Notes under the pieces: model-generated
What the model was told of the DNA's origin: nothing
Seen by the model: only the letters and a program-made list of their open reading frames with translations
The model's database searches: none
Program-made: the position numbers and the translations under genes
Source of the DNA: a virus
DNA length: 33,197 nt
Direction: 5' to 3' (one strand)
IMG/VR virus record: IMGVR_UViG_3300046477_000067
Coordinates: 1 to 33,197 of that record
Shown here: positions 17,556 through 23,711 of the stretch, piece by piece
How the letters are laid out: the number at the start of each line of letters is the position of its first letter
Position numbering within the stretch: the stretch's first letter is position 1

Positions 17556-17725
17556 TGCACGAGTTGCGGGTCGGTGTTCACGATCGTGCTGCGCATGTAC
17601 GCGCATCGGTACACGACCCAGACGCGCGTATAGGGCCACCACGGCCTTACGGCTTCCCAGTCGTCACGCAGGGGCGTCGACAGGACAACGGCGCCCGCCT
17701 GGCGCCTATAGCAGATCGCTGCCAT
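17552..17725 (-). CDS. Small hypothetical protein between terminase subunits
   Basis: 57 residues, MAAICYRRQAGAVVLSTPLRDDWEAVRPWWPYTRVWVVYRCAYMRS..., rich in Trp, Tyr and Arg. The ATG at 17725 has AGGA five bases upstream, inside the end of the small terminase gene, and the stop overlaps the large terminase start (ATGA). A longer frame to 17800 would overlap the small terminase more and lacks a site. It may be a small packaging accessory; no family is recognised. Confidence 0.65.
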   Translation of the reverse strand: MAAICYRRQAGAVVLSTPLRDDWEAVRPWWPYTRVWVVYRCAYMRSTIVNTDPQLVQ

Positions 17726-18203
17726 CGTCTTCCTGTTCGGCTTTGCGCTTCGCGGCGAGCGCGGCGAGCGCTTGGAGTTTGGCTTGACGTTCTTCGGCAC
17801 TGAGGTTCAGCGAGTCGCCACCGGTCGTCACGTCGATCTTGTCGCCGTACTTCTTCGGCGCCCACTTCGCGAGCAGCTTCAGCCGCGTGTCGACCTGAAG
17901 ACGGCGATGCCCGAGCATGTCGTCGCGGATCTCTTTGTAGCCATCCGCACTTTCCTCGCGGCGCACGCCTTCGACTGGCGTGTCGGCAATGTCGAGCGCC
18001 TCTTCGGCGATGGCGTCATAGCCAAGCTCACGCGCCTGCGCGATGCGTGCGGCAAACTGTGGATGGCTCACGCGCCAGTCGTAGACCGTGCGCCACGCCG
18101 GCATTCCAGCTTCGCGGCAAATAGCGCGCAGAGTTTCGCCGTTTGCGATTCGATCGCAAATCTCGTCAGCGATGGATTGGGAGTAGGAAGAATGTCGGGC
18201 CAT
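17706..18203 (-). CDS. terS: Terminase small subunit
   Basis: 165 residues. An N-terminal helix-turn-helix (SIADEICDRIANGETLRAICREAGMPAWRTVYDWRVSHPQFAARIAQAREL) is followed by a middle helical region (EIRDDMLGHRRLQVDTRLKLLAKWAPKKYGDKIDV) and a Lys/Glu/Ala-rich tail. This is the common small terminase layout that recognises the packaging site and hands DNA to the large subunit. It directly precedes the large subunit with one small gene between. An exact late repeat (18231-18242) lies in the short gap before it. Confidence 0.88.
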   Translation of the reverse strand: MARHSSYSQSIADEICDRIANGETLRAICREAGMPAWRTVYDWRVSHPQFAARIAQARELGYDAIAEEALDIADTPVEGVRREESADGYKEIRDDMLGHRRLQVDTRLKLLAKWAPKKYGDKIDVTTGGDSLNLSAEERQAKLQALAALAAKRKAEQEDDGSDLL

Positions 18204-18230
18204 GCGCGCATGTTGCGCGAGCCCGTTAGG

Positions 18231-18242
18231 GGTAAGTGAACG
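18231..18242 (-). repeat. Late-region 12-bp repeat, copy 3, upstream of terminase
   Basis: Exact CGTTCACTTACC on the minus strand, directly after the stop of the HTH gene and 27 bases before the small terminase ATG. This is the only exact copy in a true intergenic gap. Placement before the packaging operon fits a late control element or packaging-site component; neither is shown. Confidence 0.6.
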
Positions 18243-18464
18243 TCACTTCCAGCGAACTGCGGTCTGTGCGCGCTGCACGAAGTTGCAGATGTTCCACGCC
18301 ATGCCAAGGCTGATCTCGAACTTCTCGGCGAGCGCCCGGTAACTCATGCCGCCGTCATGCAGTTGTCGAATCAGTTCCACCTCATGGTTCGACAGCTTGG
18401 CGCGCTGGTGATCTTCCCCGACGCGTAGCCCGCGCTCATTTACCCCGACCAGTCGTTTTTTCAT
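18243..18464 (-). CDS. Small helix-turn-helix DNA-binding protein
   Basis: 73 residues: MKKRLVGVNERGLRVGEDHQRAKLSNHEVELIRQLHDGGMSYRALAEKFEISLGMAWNICNFVQRAQT. The stretch from about residue 24 to 62 is an HTH (AKLSNHEVELIRQLHDGGMSYRALAEKF) of the kind found in phage regulators and in the DNA-binding ends of homing endonucleases. It is the first gene of the virion module, so it could regulate late genes or assist packaging-site recognition. The start ATG at 18464 has a G-rich stretch upstream. Function is inferred. Confidence 0.75.
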   Translation of the reverse strand: MKKRLVGVNERGLRVGEDHQRAKLSNHEVELIRQLHDGGMSYRALAEKFEISLGMAWNICNFVQRAQTAVRWK

Positions 18465-18717
18465 ACGGCCCCCGCGAGCGCGTTGTAATTTGCGAATACG
18501 TAATTTCCTGCGTGTTCATGGGTGTTACCCGTTACCCATTGCTACCCTTGAAATCCCTATGTGTGGAAAATAAATACAAGGTATATGTAAGGTATATATA
18601 TCTCCCTTTTCCCCTCTCTCCACCTACTAATATAAAAACAAGGGTAACTAGGGTAACTAGGGTAGGCGCCTTACTGGATAAGGCTTTAAGCGCTACCCTT
18701 ACCGTTACCCATACCCG
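18465..18717. other. AT-rich intergenic region with GTTACCC repeats; candidate replication origin
   Basis: About 250 bases without a credible gene between the primase-helicase stop and the HTH gene. It holds GTTACCC at 18524-18530, 18531-18537, 18704-18710 and 18717-18723 (the last reaching into the primase stop), and the reverse GGGTAAC at 18642-18648 and 18651-18657, with several shorter CTACCC/GGGTAG variants. Between the two clusters is an AT-rich stretch (TATATGTAAGGTATATATA and neighbours). Iterated heptamers flanking an AT-rich block next to a primase-helicase gene resemble an origin. Alternatives are a regulator-binding array or a terminator formed by the inverted copies. Confidence 0.5.
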
Positions 18718-20934
18718 TTACCCTAGGTCGTTTTCATCAGACTCGACCCAAACTTTGCGCAGCGTCCCGTTGACACGGCGAACCGTCTTCTCGAAGCCAA
18801 GGGTAACCAGCAGCCTGCCGACCCGCGTTTCGTGAGCGCGTTGAATATCGCGCGTAGAAAAATTCAGCGCCCCGACCAGCACATCGTGAAGACGGAACGG
18901 GCTATTTCGGCGCGGCGAATCGTCATCGAACTCGGGTTCATTGAGCCAATGCTCGACGCTTTCCGCCCACGTATCGGTGACCGTGTGCTCGGCATGCGCG
19001 TCGCCGGCCAATGCCTGCGCCTCAGACCACATGACCCCGTTCGCGCCGAACTTGAGCCGTGCCTCTGCCCACAACTGCAGCTGGTCAGCCGCGATGGCGT
19101 CCCGGTCGACGTACGTCGCGTTGACCGGGAGCCACCGCCGGTTGCCTGTCTCGTCGCCGAGGAACTCTTCCTGATTGGTCGTGCCGATGAACACAAGGCG
19201 CCGTGGGAACAACTGGGCGAACTCTTTGAACTTCGGCACCCATTGTTCATGCGTGCGCGTCACGAACGCCTTGACCGTTTCGAGATCCCGCGTCTGCAGA
19301 CCGCGCAGCTCGGCGATCTCACCGACCAGCTTGCCGCGCATCGTGCGGGCGAGGTTGTCATCCTTCTCACCGAGCGAGACTTCGACGAAGTGCTCAATCG
19401 ACGGCACCATCGCGGCGATCCCTGACGACTTGCCGATACCCTGCGGCCCGACCAGAATCGGCACCATGTCGGCCTTGACGCCCGGCTGCAGTACGCGCCC
19501 GGCCATCGCCGACCACAGGTAGAGCGACACAGCGCGCGTGTACGGCGTGTCGTCGACACCGAAATACCGTGTCAGGAACGTCTCGACGCGCGGCACGCCG
19601 TCGTGCGCCGGCAGCCCGTTGAGCCAGGTGACCGCCGAGTCGAACTTGTTTTCGTCGCCGGCATGGACCACGGCGTCGCGCATGATGTCTTTCGACACCG
19701 GCTTAAACCCGCGCTGCTCGAGCGTGATGCGCAGCCGGAAGTAATCGGGATCGGTGAACGAGCGCCACTCGACCGCGCCGCGCGGCGTCCACATCAGTTC
19801 ATCGCGGAACGCGTCGTAACCGATCAGCCAGTCGACCATCGCCGGTGACGCGAGCGACTTCTGCACGTTCTCGACCGTCGGCAGGATCGAGCCTTTCGAG
19901 TCACGGCGCAGGGTCGGCATCTCGGGCAGCGCGTTCGGCTCGGGCACCACCACATCGAAATCCCCACTCACGTCTTCCTGCCACCCGTACGCGTCGCGCG
20001 CCAGGAACAGGATCGAGCGCGCGGTGATCGGTGCCCGGTTCGCGTCGTCCGACTTGCCAGCGAACGGCCAGACGCGCTCTTCGAGAAACGCCTGCGCGTA
20101 CTTGCTTGACCTGGCCGAGAACTCATGCGCGAGCGCGAGCCCTTCGCTGCTACCCTGCGTCGCATGGTGCAGCGCGAAAATCACATTGCGCCACGCGTCG
20201 TAATCGAGTTCGTCATCGCCCGAGTTCGGGATCGCATCGAGCGCCGACTTGAGCGTTTCCAGTTCGACCGACACTTCGCCGACTGCCGGCGCGACCGGCT
20301 GCTCGCGCTCGAGCAGAGGGATTGCACTCGATACGGGCCACTCCATACCGGCGGCGTATTCTTTCTCGAGATCCTCGAGTTCGAAGCCGTCGAGCGGCAC
20401 CGACTTGCCGGCCAGCGGCAGCACGACCATGTTCCCGAACCCGTCGACAGGCACGCTGTTTTGCTTAGGCGACAGTTCAACCTCTCGAGCCGAGACGCCT
20501 TTCGTACCTTCGGACAAGCCGCACGCCTCGAGCACCGAGCGCAGCGCCTGGCGCACGCTGTAGGCGTCTTGGGGCGCGTCCCATAGCAAATAGATGTGGA
20601 TGCCGTGGCCGCCGCTCGAGCGAAACGGGATCGGCCGCAAGTCTCGAGACTCGAGCGCGGTCATGATCTCGAGCGCGACCGCCTGCATCTCATGCCACGG
20701 CGTCTCACCCTTGTGGCTGTCCAGATCAAAGATCGCGACTCGAGTCTCGCTCGAGCCCGGCTGGATCTGCGCCGCGCCGTATGCTGGTCCACCGTTGACG
20801 TGGTGCGCGAGCTTGGCCGGCGTCAACGCCTGCTTGATGTGCGACAGCTTGCCGTCGTGCTTTTTCCAGCAGTGCGACGTCACGACGCGCGAGACGATCG
20901 GCGCGAGCGCGTCGACGAGAATTTGGTTGCTCAT
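18718..20934 (-). CDS. Primase-helicase: AEP (TOTE-like) primase fused to VirE-type P-loop helicase
   Basis: 738 residues. Residues about 20-180 form an archaeo-eukaryotic-type primase, with the metal pair D70 and D72 (IFDLDSH), SSGGHGIHIYLLW near 106-118, and EVELSPKQ with E153, then GNMVVLPL. Residues about 228-290 resemble PriCT-2. Residues about 420-610 are a VirE-like superfamily 3-type ATPase: Walker A GPQGIGKSS (496-504), acidic VGEIAEL (E539) and sensor GTTNQEEFLGDETGNRRW (584-601). It should unwind and prime phage DNA. The start overlaps the methyltransferase-like stop (ATGA). The primase part contains an unusual cluster of CTCGAG sites. Confidence 0.9.
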   Translation of the reverse strand: MSNQILVDALAPIVSRVVTSHCWKKHDGKLSHIKQALTPAKLAHHVNGGPAYGAAQIQPGSSETRVAIFDLDSHKGETPWHEMQAVALEIMTALESRDLRPIPFRSSGGHGIHIYLLWDAPQDAYSVRQALRSVLEACGLSEGTKGVSAREVELSPKQNSVPVDGFGNMVVLPLAGKSVPLDGFELEDLEKEYAAGMEWPVSSAIPLLEREQPVAPAVGEVSVELETLKSALDAIPNSGDDELDYDAWRNVIFALHHATQGSSEGLALAHEFSARSSKYAQAFLEERVWPFAGKSDDANRAPITARSILFLARDAYGWQEDVSGDFDVVVPEPNALPEMPTLRRDSKGSILPTVENVQKSLASPAMVDWLIGYDAFRDELMWTPRGAVEWRSFTDPDYFRLRITLEQRGFKPVSKDIMRDAVVHAGDENKFDSAVTWLNGLPAHDGVPRVETFLTRYFGVDDTPYTRAVSLYLWSAMAGRVLQPGVKADMVPILVGPQGIGKSSGIAAMVPSIEHFVEVSLGEKDDNLARTMRGKLVGEIAELRGLQTRDLETVKAFVTRTHEQWVPKFKEFAQLFPRRLVFIGTTNQEEFLGDETGNRRWLPVNATYVDRDAIAADQLQLWAEARLKFGANGVMWSEAQALAGDAHAEHTVTDTWAESVEHWLNEPEFDDDSPRRNSPFRLHDVLVGALNFSTRDIQRAHETRVGRLLVTLGFEKTVRRVNGTLRKVWVESDENDLG
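20308..20755. repeat. Cluster of eleven CTCGAG hexamers in the primase domain
   Basis: CTCGAG begins at 20308, 20365, 20374, 20484, 20527, 20615, 20643, 20650, 20668, 20739 and 20750. Chance would give about 0.1 in 450 bases. Relative to the codons, six are in one phase, three in a second and two in the third, so neither a peptide repeat nor one codon pair explains it. On reading the rest of the window I noticed only one other copy (19717). The cluster matches residues 60-209 of the protein, the primase catalytic domain. Confidence 0.85.
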
Positions 20935-21557
20935 GCGAGGCTCGCTGCAAAGTTGTTGGCTTCAAACACCGCGCGCGTGAATCCCATCGGTGTTGCGCTT
21001 CGGAAGTCGGCGCGGTCGTCTGACGGCGGCGCGGCGTGGATGCGGTTATCAGGCTTCGGCAGCCCGTCGAGCGCGTTGCGTTCCGGCATGACGAAGCCGC
21101 CGCCCGTCCACAGGCATGTTTGCTTCGTGTAGTTGTCGTCGGGCTCGAACGCGGTGTAATGCCAGGGGTGGAAGTTGTGGTCCGGCTTGCGCCAGTAGGT
21201 CGAGATGGTCGACACAGGGTTTTCGATCAGGTACGGCGCACCGCTCGCTTCGCAGAATTCAGCCGCCGCCGCGAACATCTCGATTGATTGCGCGAGCAGC
21301 CGCAAGCCCTTGCCTTTGAACCAGCGCGCGCCGCTCACGGCCAGATGCGTACACGGCGGGAAAGCGAAGACGAACGCGATGTCGCCGTGTACGTCGAGCG
21401 TTTCAGATAGAGCGTCCCAATGCGCGTACGTGATATTGCCTTCGCGGCGCGTGCCGACGTGCTGAATGTCGTAACAGATGCAGGCGTACCCGGCTTCGGC
21501 CCAAGGCCGCACGGCGTTACCTGTCTTGTCGAACAGCGAGATGACTGAGCCGAGCAT
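20931..21557 (-). CDS. DNA cytosine methyltransferase-like phage protein
   Basis: 208 residues. It opens MLGSVISLFDKTGNAVRPWAEAGY, like the SAM-binding motif I region (LF...G) of cytosine-5 methyltransferases. It continues with FAFPPCTHLAVSGARWF (motif IV PPC) and PYLIENPVST (motif VI ENP). The rest is shorter than a full methyltransferase, with no clear target-recognition domain, so it may modify DNA non-specifically or have drifted. AGGAC lies eight bases before the ATG at 21557. It follows the Cro-like gene and overlaps the primase start, so it is an early leftward gene, possibly protecting phage DNA from restriction. Confidence 0.78.
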   Translation of the reverse strand: MLGSVISLFDKTGNAVRPWAEAGYACICYDIQHVGTRREGNITYAHWDALSETLDVHGDIAFVFAFPPCTHLAVSGARWFKGKGLRLLAQSIEMFAAAAEFCEASGAPYLIENPVSTISTYWRKPDHNFHPWHYTAFEPDDNYTKQTCLWTGGGFVMPERNALDGLPKPDNRIHAAPPSDDRADFRSATPMGFTRAVFEANNFAASLA

Positions 21558-21639
21558 CGCTTTTTGTCCTTTTTATGAACGAGCAAAACCCCGGCTAGAG
21601 GCGATCCACTAGCGCGAATTTTGACGATTGTTCGGTTTG

Positions 21640-21658
21640 TGTTAGGCTTTACCCAACA
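21640..21658. promoter_or_regulatory. Operator-like site at the end of the cro-like gene
   Basis: TGTTAGGCTTTACCCAACA fits the dyad TGTTnGG-N5-CCnAACA shared by the immunity operators, although the right arm is CCCAACA rather than CCGAACA. It overlaps the stop of the Cro-like gene and precedes the methyltransferase-like gene by about 80 bases. A further half site (TGTTCGG) is at 21629-21635. Whether it is bound is unknown. Confidence 0.55.
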
Positions 21659-21878
21659 GGTGCGAAGGCAAGCCGTCCGTTTTGTTCGGATAAATGCCCG
21701 GCGCGAGCTGGTGAGGGGTGACTTCCCAGCCGGTGAGTTCGGCGAGTTGCAGCACGCGGGCGTCGGGGATGCGGCCTTTCTTGACCCATTCCCACACCGA
21801 CACCCGGCCGATGTTCAGCGCACGCGCCACCTTCGCCCCACCACCGGCCTTGTCAATTGCTTTTTCGATGATCGACAC
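21642..21878 (-). CDS. Cro-like transcriptional regulator
   Basis: 78 residues from a GTG at 21878: MSIIEKAIDKAGGGAKVARALNIGRVSVWEWVKKGRIPDARVLQLAELTGWEVTPHQLAPGIYP. The HTH (GGAKVARALNIGRVSVWEWVKKGRIP) is the YdaS/Cro type that opposes a prophage repressor. It is transcribed divergently from the repressor gene across paired operators. Its promoter (TTGACT, 18-base spacer, TATGAT) has an operator in the spacer. It likely heads the leftward early operon that includes the methyltransferase-like and primase-helicase genes. Confidence 0.85.
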   Translation of the reverse strand: MSIIEKAIDKAGGGAKVARALNIGRVSVWEWVKKGRIPDARVLQLAELTGWEVTPHQLAPGIYPNKTDGLPSHLLGKA

Positions 21879-21896
21879 AGGCGTGTTCCATATAAA

Positions 21897-21915
21897 TGTT
21901 AGGGGATACCGAACA
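21897..21915 (+). promoter_or_regulatory. Repressor operator 1 (immunity region)
   Basis: TGTTAGGGGATACCGAACA, a full match to the consensus TGTYAGG-N5-CCGAACA. It lies between the divergent repressor and Cro-like genes, just downstream of the leftward -10 box on the Cro side, where bound protein would block transcript elongation or initiation. Confidence 0.8.
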
Positions 21916-21944
21916 TCATAGTTCGGCTACCCCTAACAAGTCAA
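21915..21944 (-). promoter_or_regulatory. Leftward early promoter for the cro-like operon
   Basis: On the minus strand, -35 TTGACT (21939-21944), an 18-base spacer and -10 TATGAT (21915-21920). The spacer is almost entirely operator 2, so repressor would exclude RNA polymerase. No equally clear promoter is seen for the repressor gene on the plus strand; a weak one may depend on activation by the bound repressor. Confidence 0.8.
21920..21938 (-). promoter_or_regulatory. Repressor operator 2 (immunity region)
   Basis: Minus strand TGTTAGGGGTAGCCGAACT, differing from operator 1 at four positions and set head-to-head with it four bases away. The close pairing would allow cooperative binding of two repressor dimers over the leftward promoter. 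Confidence 0.8.
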
Positions 21945-21963
21945 CATATGAAAGGAGGGTTGC

Positions 21964-22665
21964 GTGAAATTGGGCGATCGGATACACGAACTGCGTGAGG
22001 CGAAAGGGCTGACCGGAACGCAGCTCGGAAAGCTGGCGATCGATCCCGCCAACGGCAAGGGCGTCGGGCGCGGCGCCGTTTCAGATTGGGAACGACACGA
22101 GTCGCGCCCTGATAACGCAAGACTGCCCGCGATTGCAACGGCTCTAGGAGTAACAGTTGATTACTTGTTAAGCGGGCACAACACCCCGCATATCAGCGAA
22201 TCGAATATTCCACATACTGGTAATATTCCCGCAAGCGAGATTGTAAGAAGAATCCCCGCCGCAGGGATGGTCCCCCTGATAACCTGGGACCAAGCAGCGC
22301 AGTGGAGTGGGAAAGTGGATATGTCGCAGGTTAGTGAGTGGATCCCGTGCCATCTCGCGCACGGACCGAACGCTTATTATCTGGAAATCGTCGGCGATAG
22401 CATGTTCGACCCGTCAGACGCCCGGTCCTTCAAGGAAGGCCACCTGATCGGGATCGACCCCGACCGCGCGGCCGGGCACCGCAGCTTTGTGGTCGTGCAA
22501 GACGGCGACGAAGCGCCGATACTGCGCCAGCTTCTAATAGAAGGCGACTCGCGCACACTGAAAGCGCTGAACCCCGAGTGGCCGAACCGCTTCGCCGCGA
22601 TGCGCGCGGATCACAGGATTCTCGGCGTAGTCTTCTACCGGATGGAAAAAGGACTACCGTACTGA
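21964..22665 (+). CDS. CI-like prophage repressor (HTH + LexA/S24 domain), probably not self-cleaving
   Basis: 233 residues from a GTG at 21964 with AAAGGAGG five bases upstream. The HTH is at about residues 4-68 (LREAKGLTGTQLGKLAI...GRGAVSDWERHESRP). The S24 fold is at about 102-230 and keeps the nucleophile motif GDSM (S146). Two features of self-cleavage are altered. The usual scissile Ala-Gly in PLISWVQAGEW is PLITWDQAAQW here (111-112 Ala-Ala). The usual catalytic Lys of FKQL is Arg (R188 in ILRQL). An Ala-Gly exists nearby at 100-101. The protein likely binds the shared 19-bp operators and keeps lysogeny. A terminator follows at 22691-22716. Confidence 0.9.
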   Translation: MKLGDRIHELREAKGLTGTQLGKLAIDPANGKGVGRGAVSDWERHESRPDNARLPAIATALGVTVDYLLSGHNTPHISESNIPHTGNIPASEIVRRIPAAGMVPLITWDQAAQWSGKVDMSQVSEWIPCHLAHGPNAYYLEIVGDSMFDPSDARSFKEGHLIGIDPDRAAGHRSFVVVQDGDEAPILRQLLIEGDSRTLKALNPEWPNRFAAMRADHRILGVVFYRMEKGLPY

Positions 22666-22690
22666 TCTAACACCAAACCCCGCAAAACGA

Positions 22691-22716
22691 TACCCGCCTT
22701 CGAGCGGGTATTTTTT
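22691..22716 (+). terminator. Intrinsic terminator of the repressor gene
   Basis: TACCCGC (22691-22697) pairs with GCGGGTA (22704-22710) around a six-base loop, followed by six T. It lies 26 bases after the repressor stop and insulates the rightward early promoter that begins 23 bases later. Confidence 0.9.
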
Positions 22717-22738
22717 CGTCTTTTTTGTTAGGCAACGC

Positions 22739-22767
22739 TTGACAAGTGTTCGGCGCTAGCCTACATT
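22739..22767 (+). promoter_or_regulatory. Rightward early promoter
   Basis: TTGACA (22739-22744), a 17-base spacer and TACATT (22762-22767). The -35 box is a perfect consensus. An operator fills the spacer and another lies just downstream; a half operator, TGTTAGG, at 22726-22732 precedes the -35. This promoter should drive the operon from 22818 onward and be shut by the repressor. Confidence 0.85.
22747..22765 (-). promoter_or_regulatory. Repressor operator in the rightward promoter spacer
   Basis: On the minus strand, TGTAGGCTAGCGCCGAACA; the arms TGTnGG and CCGAACA match the operator consensus with one change in the left arm. It sits between the -35 and -10 boxes and overlaps the latter. 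Confidence 0.75.
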
Positions 22768-22770
22768 ACA

Positions 22771-22789
22771 TGTCAGGCGTTACCGAACA
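22771..22789 (+). promoter_or_regulatory. Repressor operator downstream of the rightward promoter
   Basis: TGTCAGGCGTTACCGAACA, a full consensus match four bases beyond the -10 box, over the expected transcription start. Together with the spacer operator it mirrors the paired arrangement in the immunity region. Confidence 0.8.
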
Positions 22790-22817
22790 AGACAGCGCCA
22801 CAAACCGGGAGACAACC

Positions 22818-22979
22818 ATGGCACGAATCCGCAGCGGTATGAGCAACGACGCGCAAGACATCCTCGAACTGATGCGCCTGGCAGTCGGCGGCGCGGGCAC
22901 GTTGACGCAGCACCTGCTGCGCGAATACGCGGCTCGGATCATCGCCTCGGGCATCCGCAGCGATCTCGGCGGCTGCTGA
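22818..22979 (+). CDS. Small hypothetical early protein
   Basis: 53 residues: MARIRSGMSNDAQDILELMRLAVGGAGTLTQHLLREYAARIIASGI. The ATG at 22818 has GGGAGA six bases upstream; a longer frame from 22746 would run through the promoter and operators and is rejected. It is largely helical, possibly DNA-binding or dimeric, and is the first gene of the rightward early operon. Such first genes are often antirepressors or host-takeover proteins, but nothing here identifies one. Confidence 0.7.
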   Translation: MARIRSGMSNDAQDILELMRLAVGGAGTLTQHLLREYAARIIASGIRSDLGGC

Positions 22980-22980
22980 A

Positions 22981-23052
22981 GTGGGCGGTATCTACATCGG
23001 CGCCGGCATGGTTGTCGTCCTTTGGATTGTCCTTTCACCATTTTTTAACTAG
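22981..23052 (+). CDS. Candidate 23-residue membrane peptide
   Basis: A GTG at 22981, one base after the stop of the preceding gene, opens a 23-codon frame ending in TAG: (M)GGIYIGAGMVVVLWIVLSPFFN. Nearly all residues are hydrophobic, giving one membrane segment. The following gene's AGGAG overlaps its stop. The tight coupling supports translation, but the frame is short and could be chance. Confidence 0.4.
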   Translation: MGGIYIGAGMVVVLWIVLSPFFN

Positions 23053-23061
23053 GAGCATTTC

Positions 23062-23625
23062 ATGAGTCTCGAAGCCGCACTGCTCGAACACAGCACCGTC
23101 ATGCGCGAACTGATCGCCGTATTCAACCAGGTCGCAAACATCCAGATCGCACCGCAAGCCGACGCAGCGCCCGCCGTCAAGGCTGTCGTGAAGGCGCAGA
23201 AGGAACTCGCGGAGAAAGAAGCCGCAAAAAAGCCGGAAGCGGCACCGATCGATACCCCGAGTGGCGAAGCGTCGACACCGGCCCCGGCGACCGAATCCGC
23301 GAAGGTCGAAGCGCCCGCCGTTGAGCTGCAGCCGTGGCACGAGAAGACCGCCAAGCTGTACAGCGAACTCGCGACGGCAAAGCCGACGCTCGACAACGTG
23401 CGCAAGGCCGTGCTCGGCATCAACTCGCTGCTCGGGCAACCCGCCGGCCGCGAGCAGGCAACCGCGCTGCTCGGTCGCTTCGGCGCCAAGGCCGTGACGT
23501 TCAAGCCGGAAATGCCGGACAAGCCGGGCTTGAACGCCGACCAGTTCCCGGCCGTGTTCGAGATGGCGCTCGAAGTGCTGGCCGGCCATCTTGACGTGAC
23601 CGCATCGATGGAAGGTGCAGCGTGA
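23062..23625 (+). CDS. Hypothetical early protein with helical ends and Ala/Pro/Glu linker
   Basis: 187 residues. An N-terminal helical part (MSLEAALLEHSTVMRELIAVFNQVANIQ) precedes a charged and Ala/Pro-rich linker (about 38-88). A C-terminal globular part (about 90-187) reads YSELATAKPTLDNVRKAVLGINSLLGQPAGREQATALLGRFGAKAV. The repeated helices of the last part recall small DNA-binding accessory proteins of phage recombination operons, but no family is recognised. AGGAG lies six bases before the ATG at 23062. It precedes the DUF2800 nuclease gene, with a 29-codon frame between. Confidence 0.75.
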   Translation: MSLEAALLEHSTVMRELIAVFNQVANIQIAPQADAAPAVKAVVKAQKELAEKEAAKKPEAAPIDTPSGEASTPAPATESAKVEAPAVELQPWHEKTAKLYSELATAKPTLDNVRKAVLGINSLLGQPAGREQATALLGRFGAKAVTFKPEMPDKPGLNADQFPAVFEMALEVLAGHLDVTASMEGAA

Positions 23626-23711
23626 CCCAAGACGAAATCCTGTGGCTCGCGTTGGGTATCCGCCGACGCGACTGGACTCAACCGACGCCCGCACCGAAGG
23701 AGCAATCATGA
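23622..23711 (+). CDS. Candidate 29-residue coupled small protein
   Basis: A GTG at 23622 overlaps the preceding stop (GTGA) and its stop overlaps the next ATG (ATGA). The frame reads (M)TQDEILWLALGIRRRDWTQPTPAPKEQS. Start and stop overlaps at both ends match the style of this operon, which makes translation likely. It contains the next gene's AAGGAG site, so translational coupling may be its main role. Confidence 0.5.
   Translation: MTQDEILWLALGIRRRDWTQPTPAPKEQS

Noticed and set aside
18672-18684. AAGGCTTT near 18678 as an extra integrase arm site
   Set aside because: It shares only eight bases with the attP arm repeat and lies 14 kb away; probably chance.
21621-21647. A plus-strand promoter (TTGACG ... 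TAGGCT) near the end of the cro-like gene
   Set aside because: Spacing of 16 and a poor -10 box, with no gene to drive on the plus strand until the repressor.
22746-22817. Longer start (22746) for the first rightward early gene
   Set aside because: It would place the coding start inside the promoter and two operators; the ATG at 22818 has a proper ribosome-binding site.
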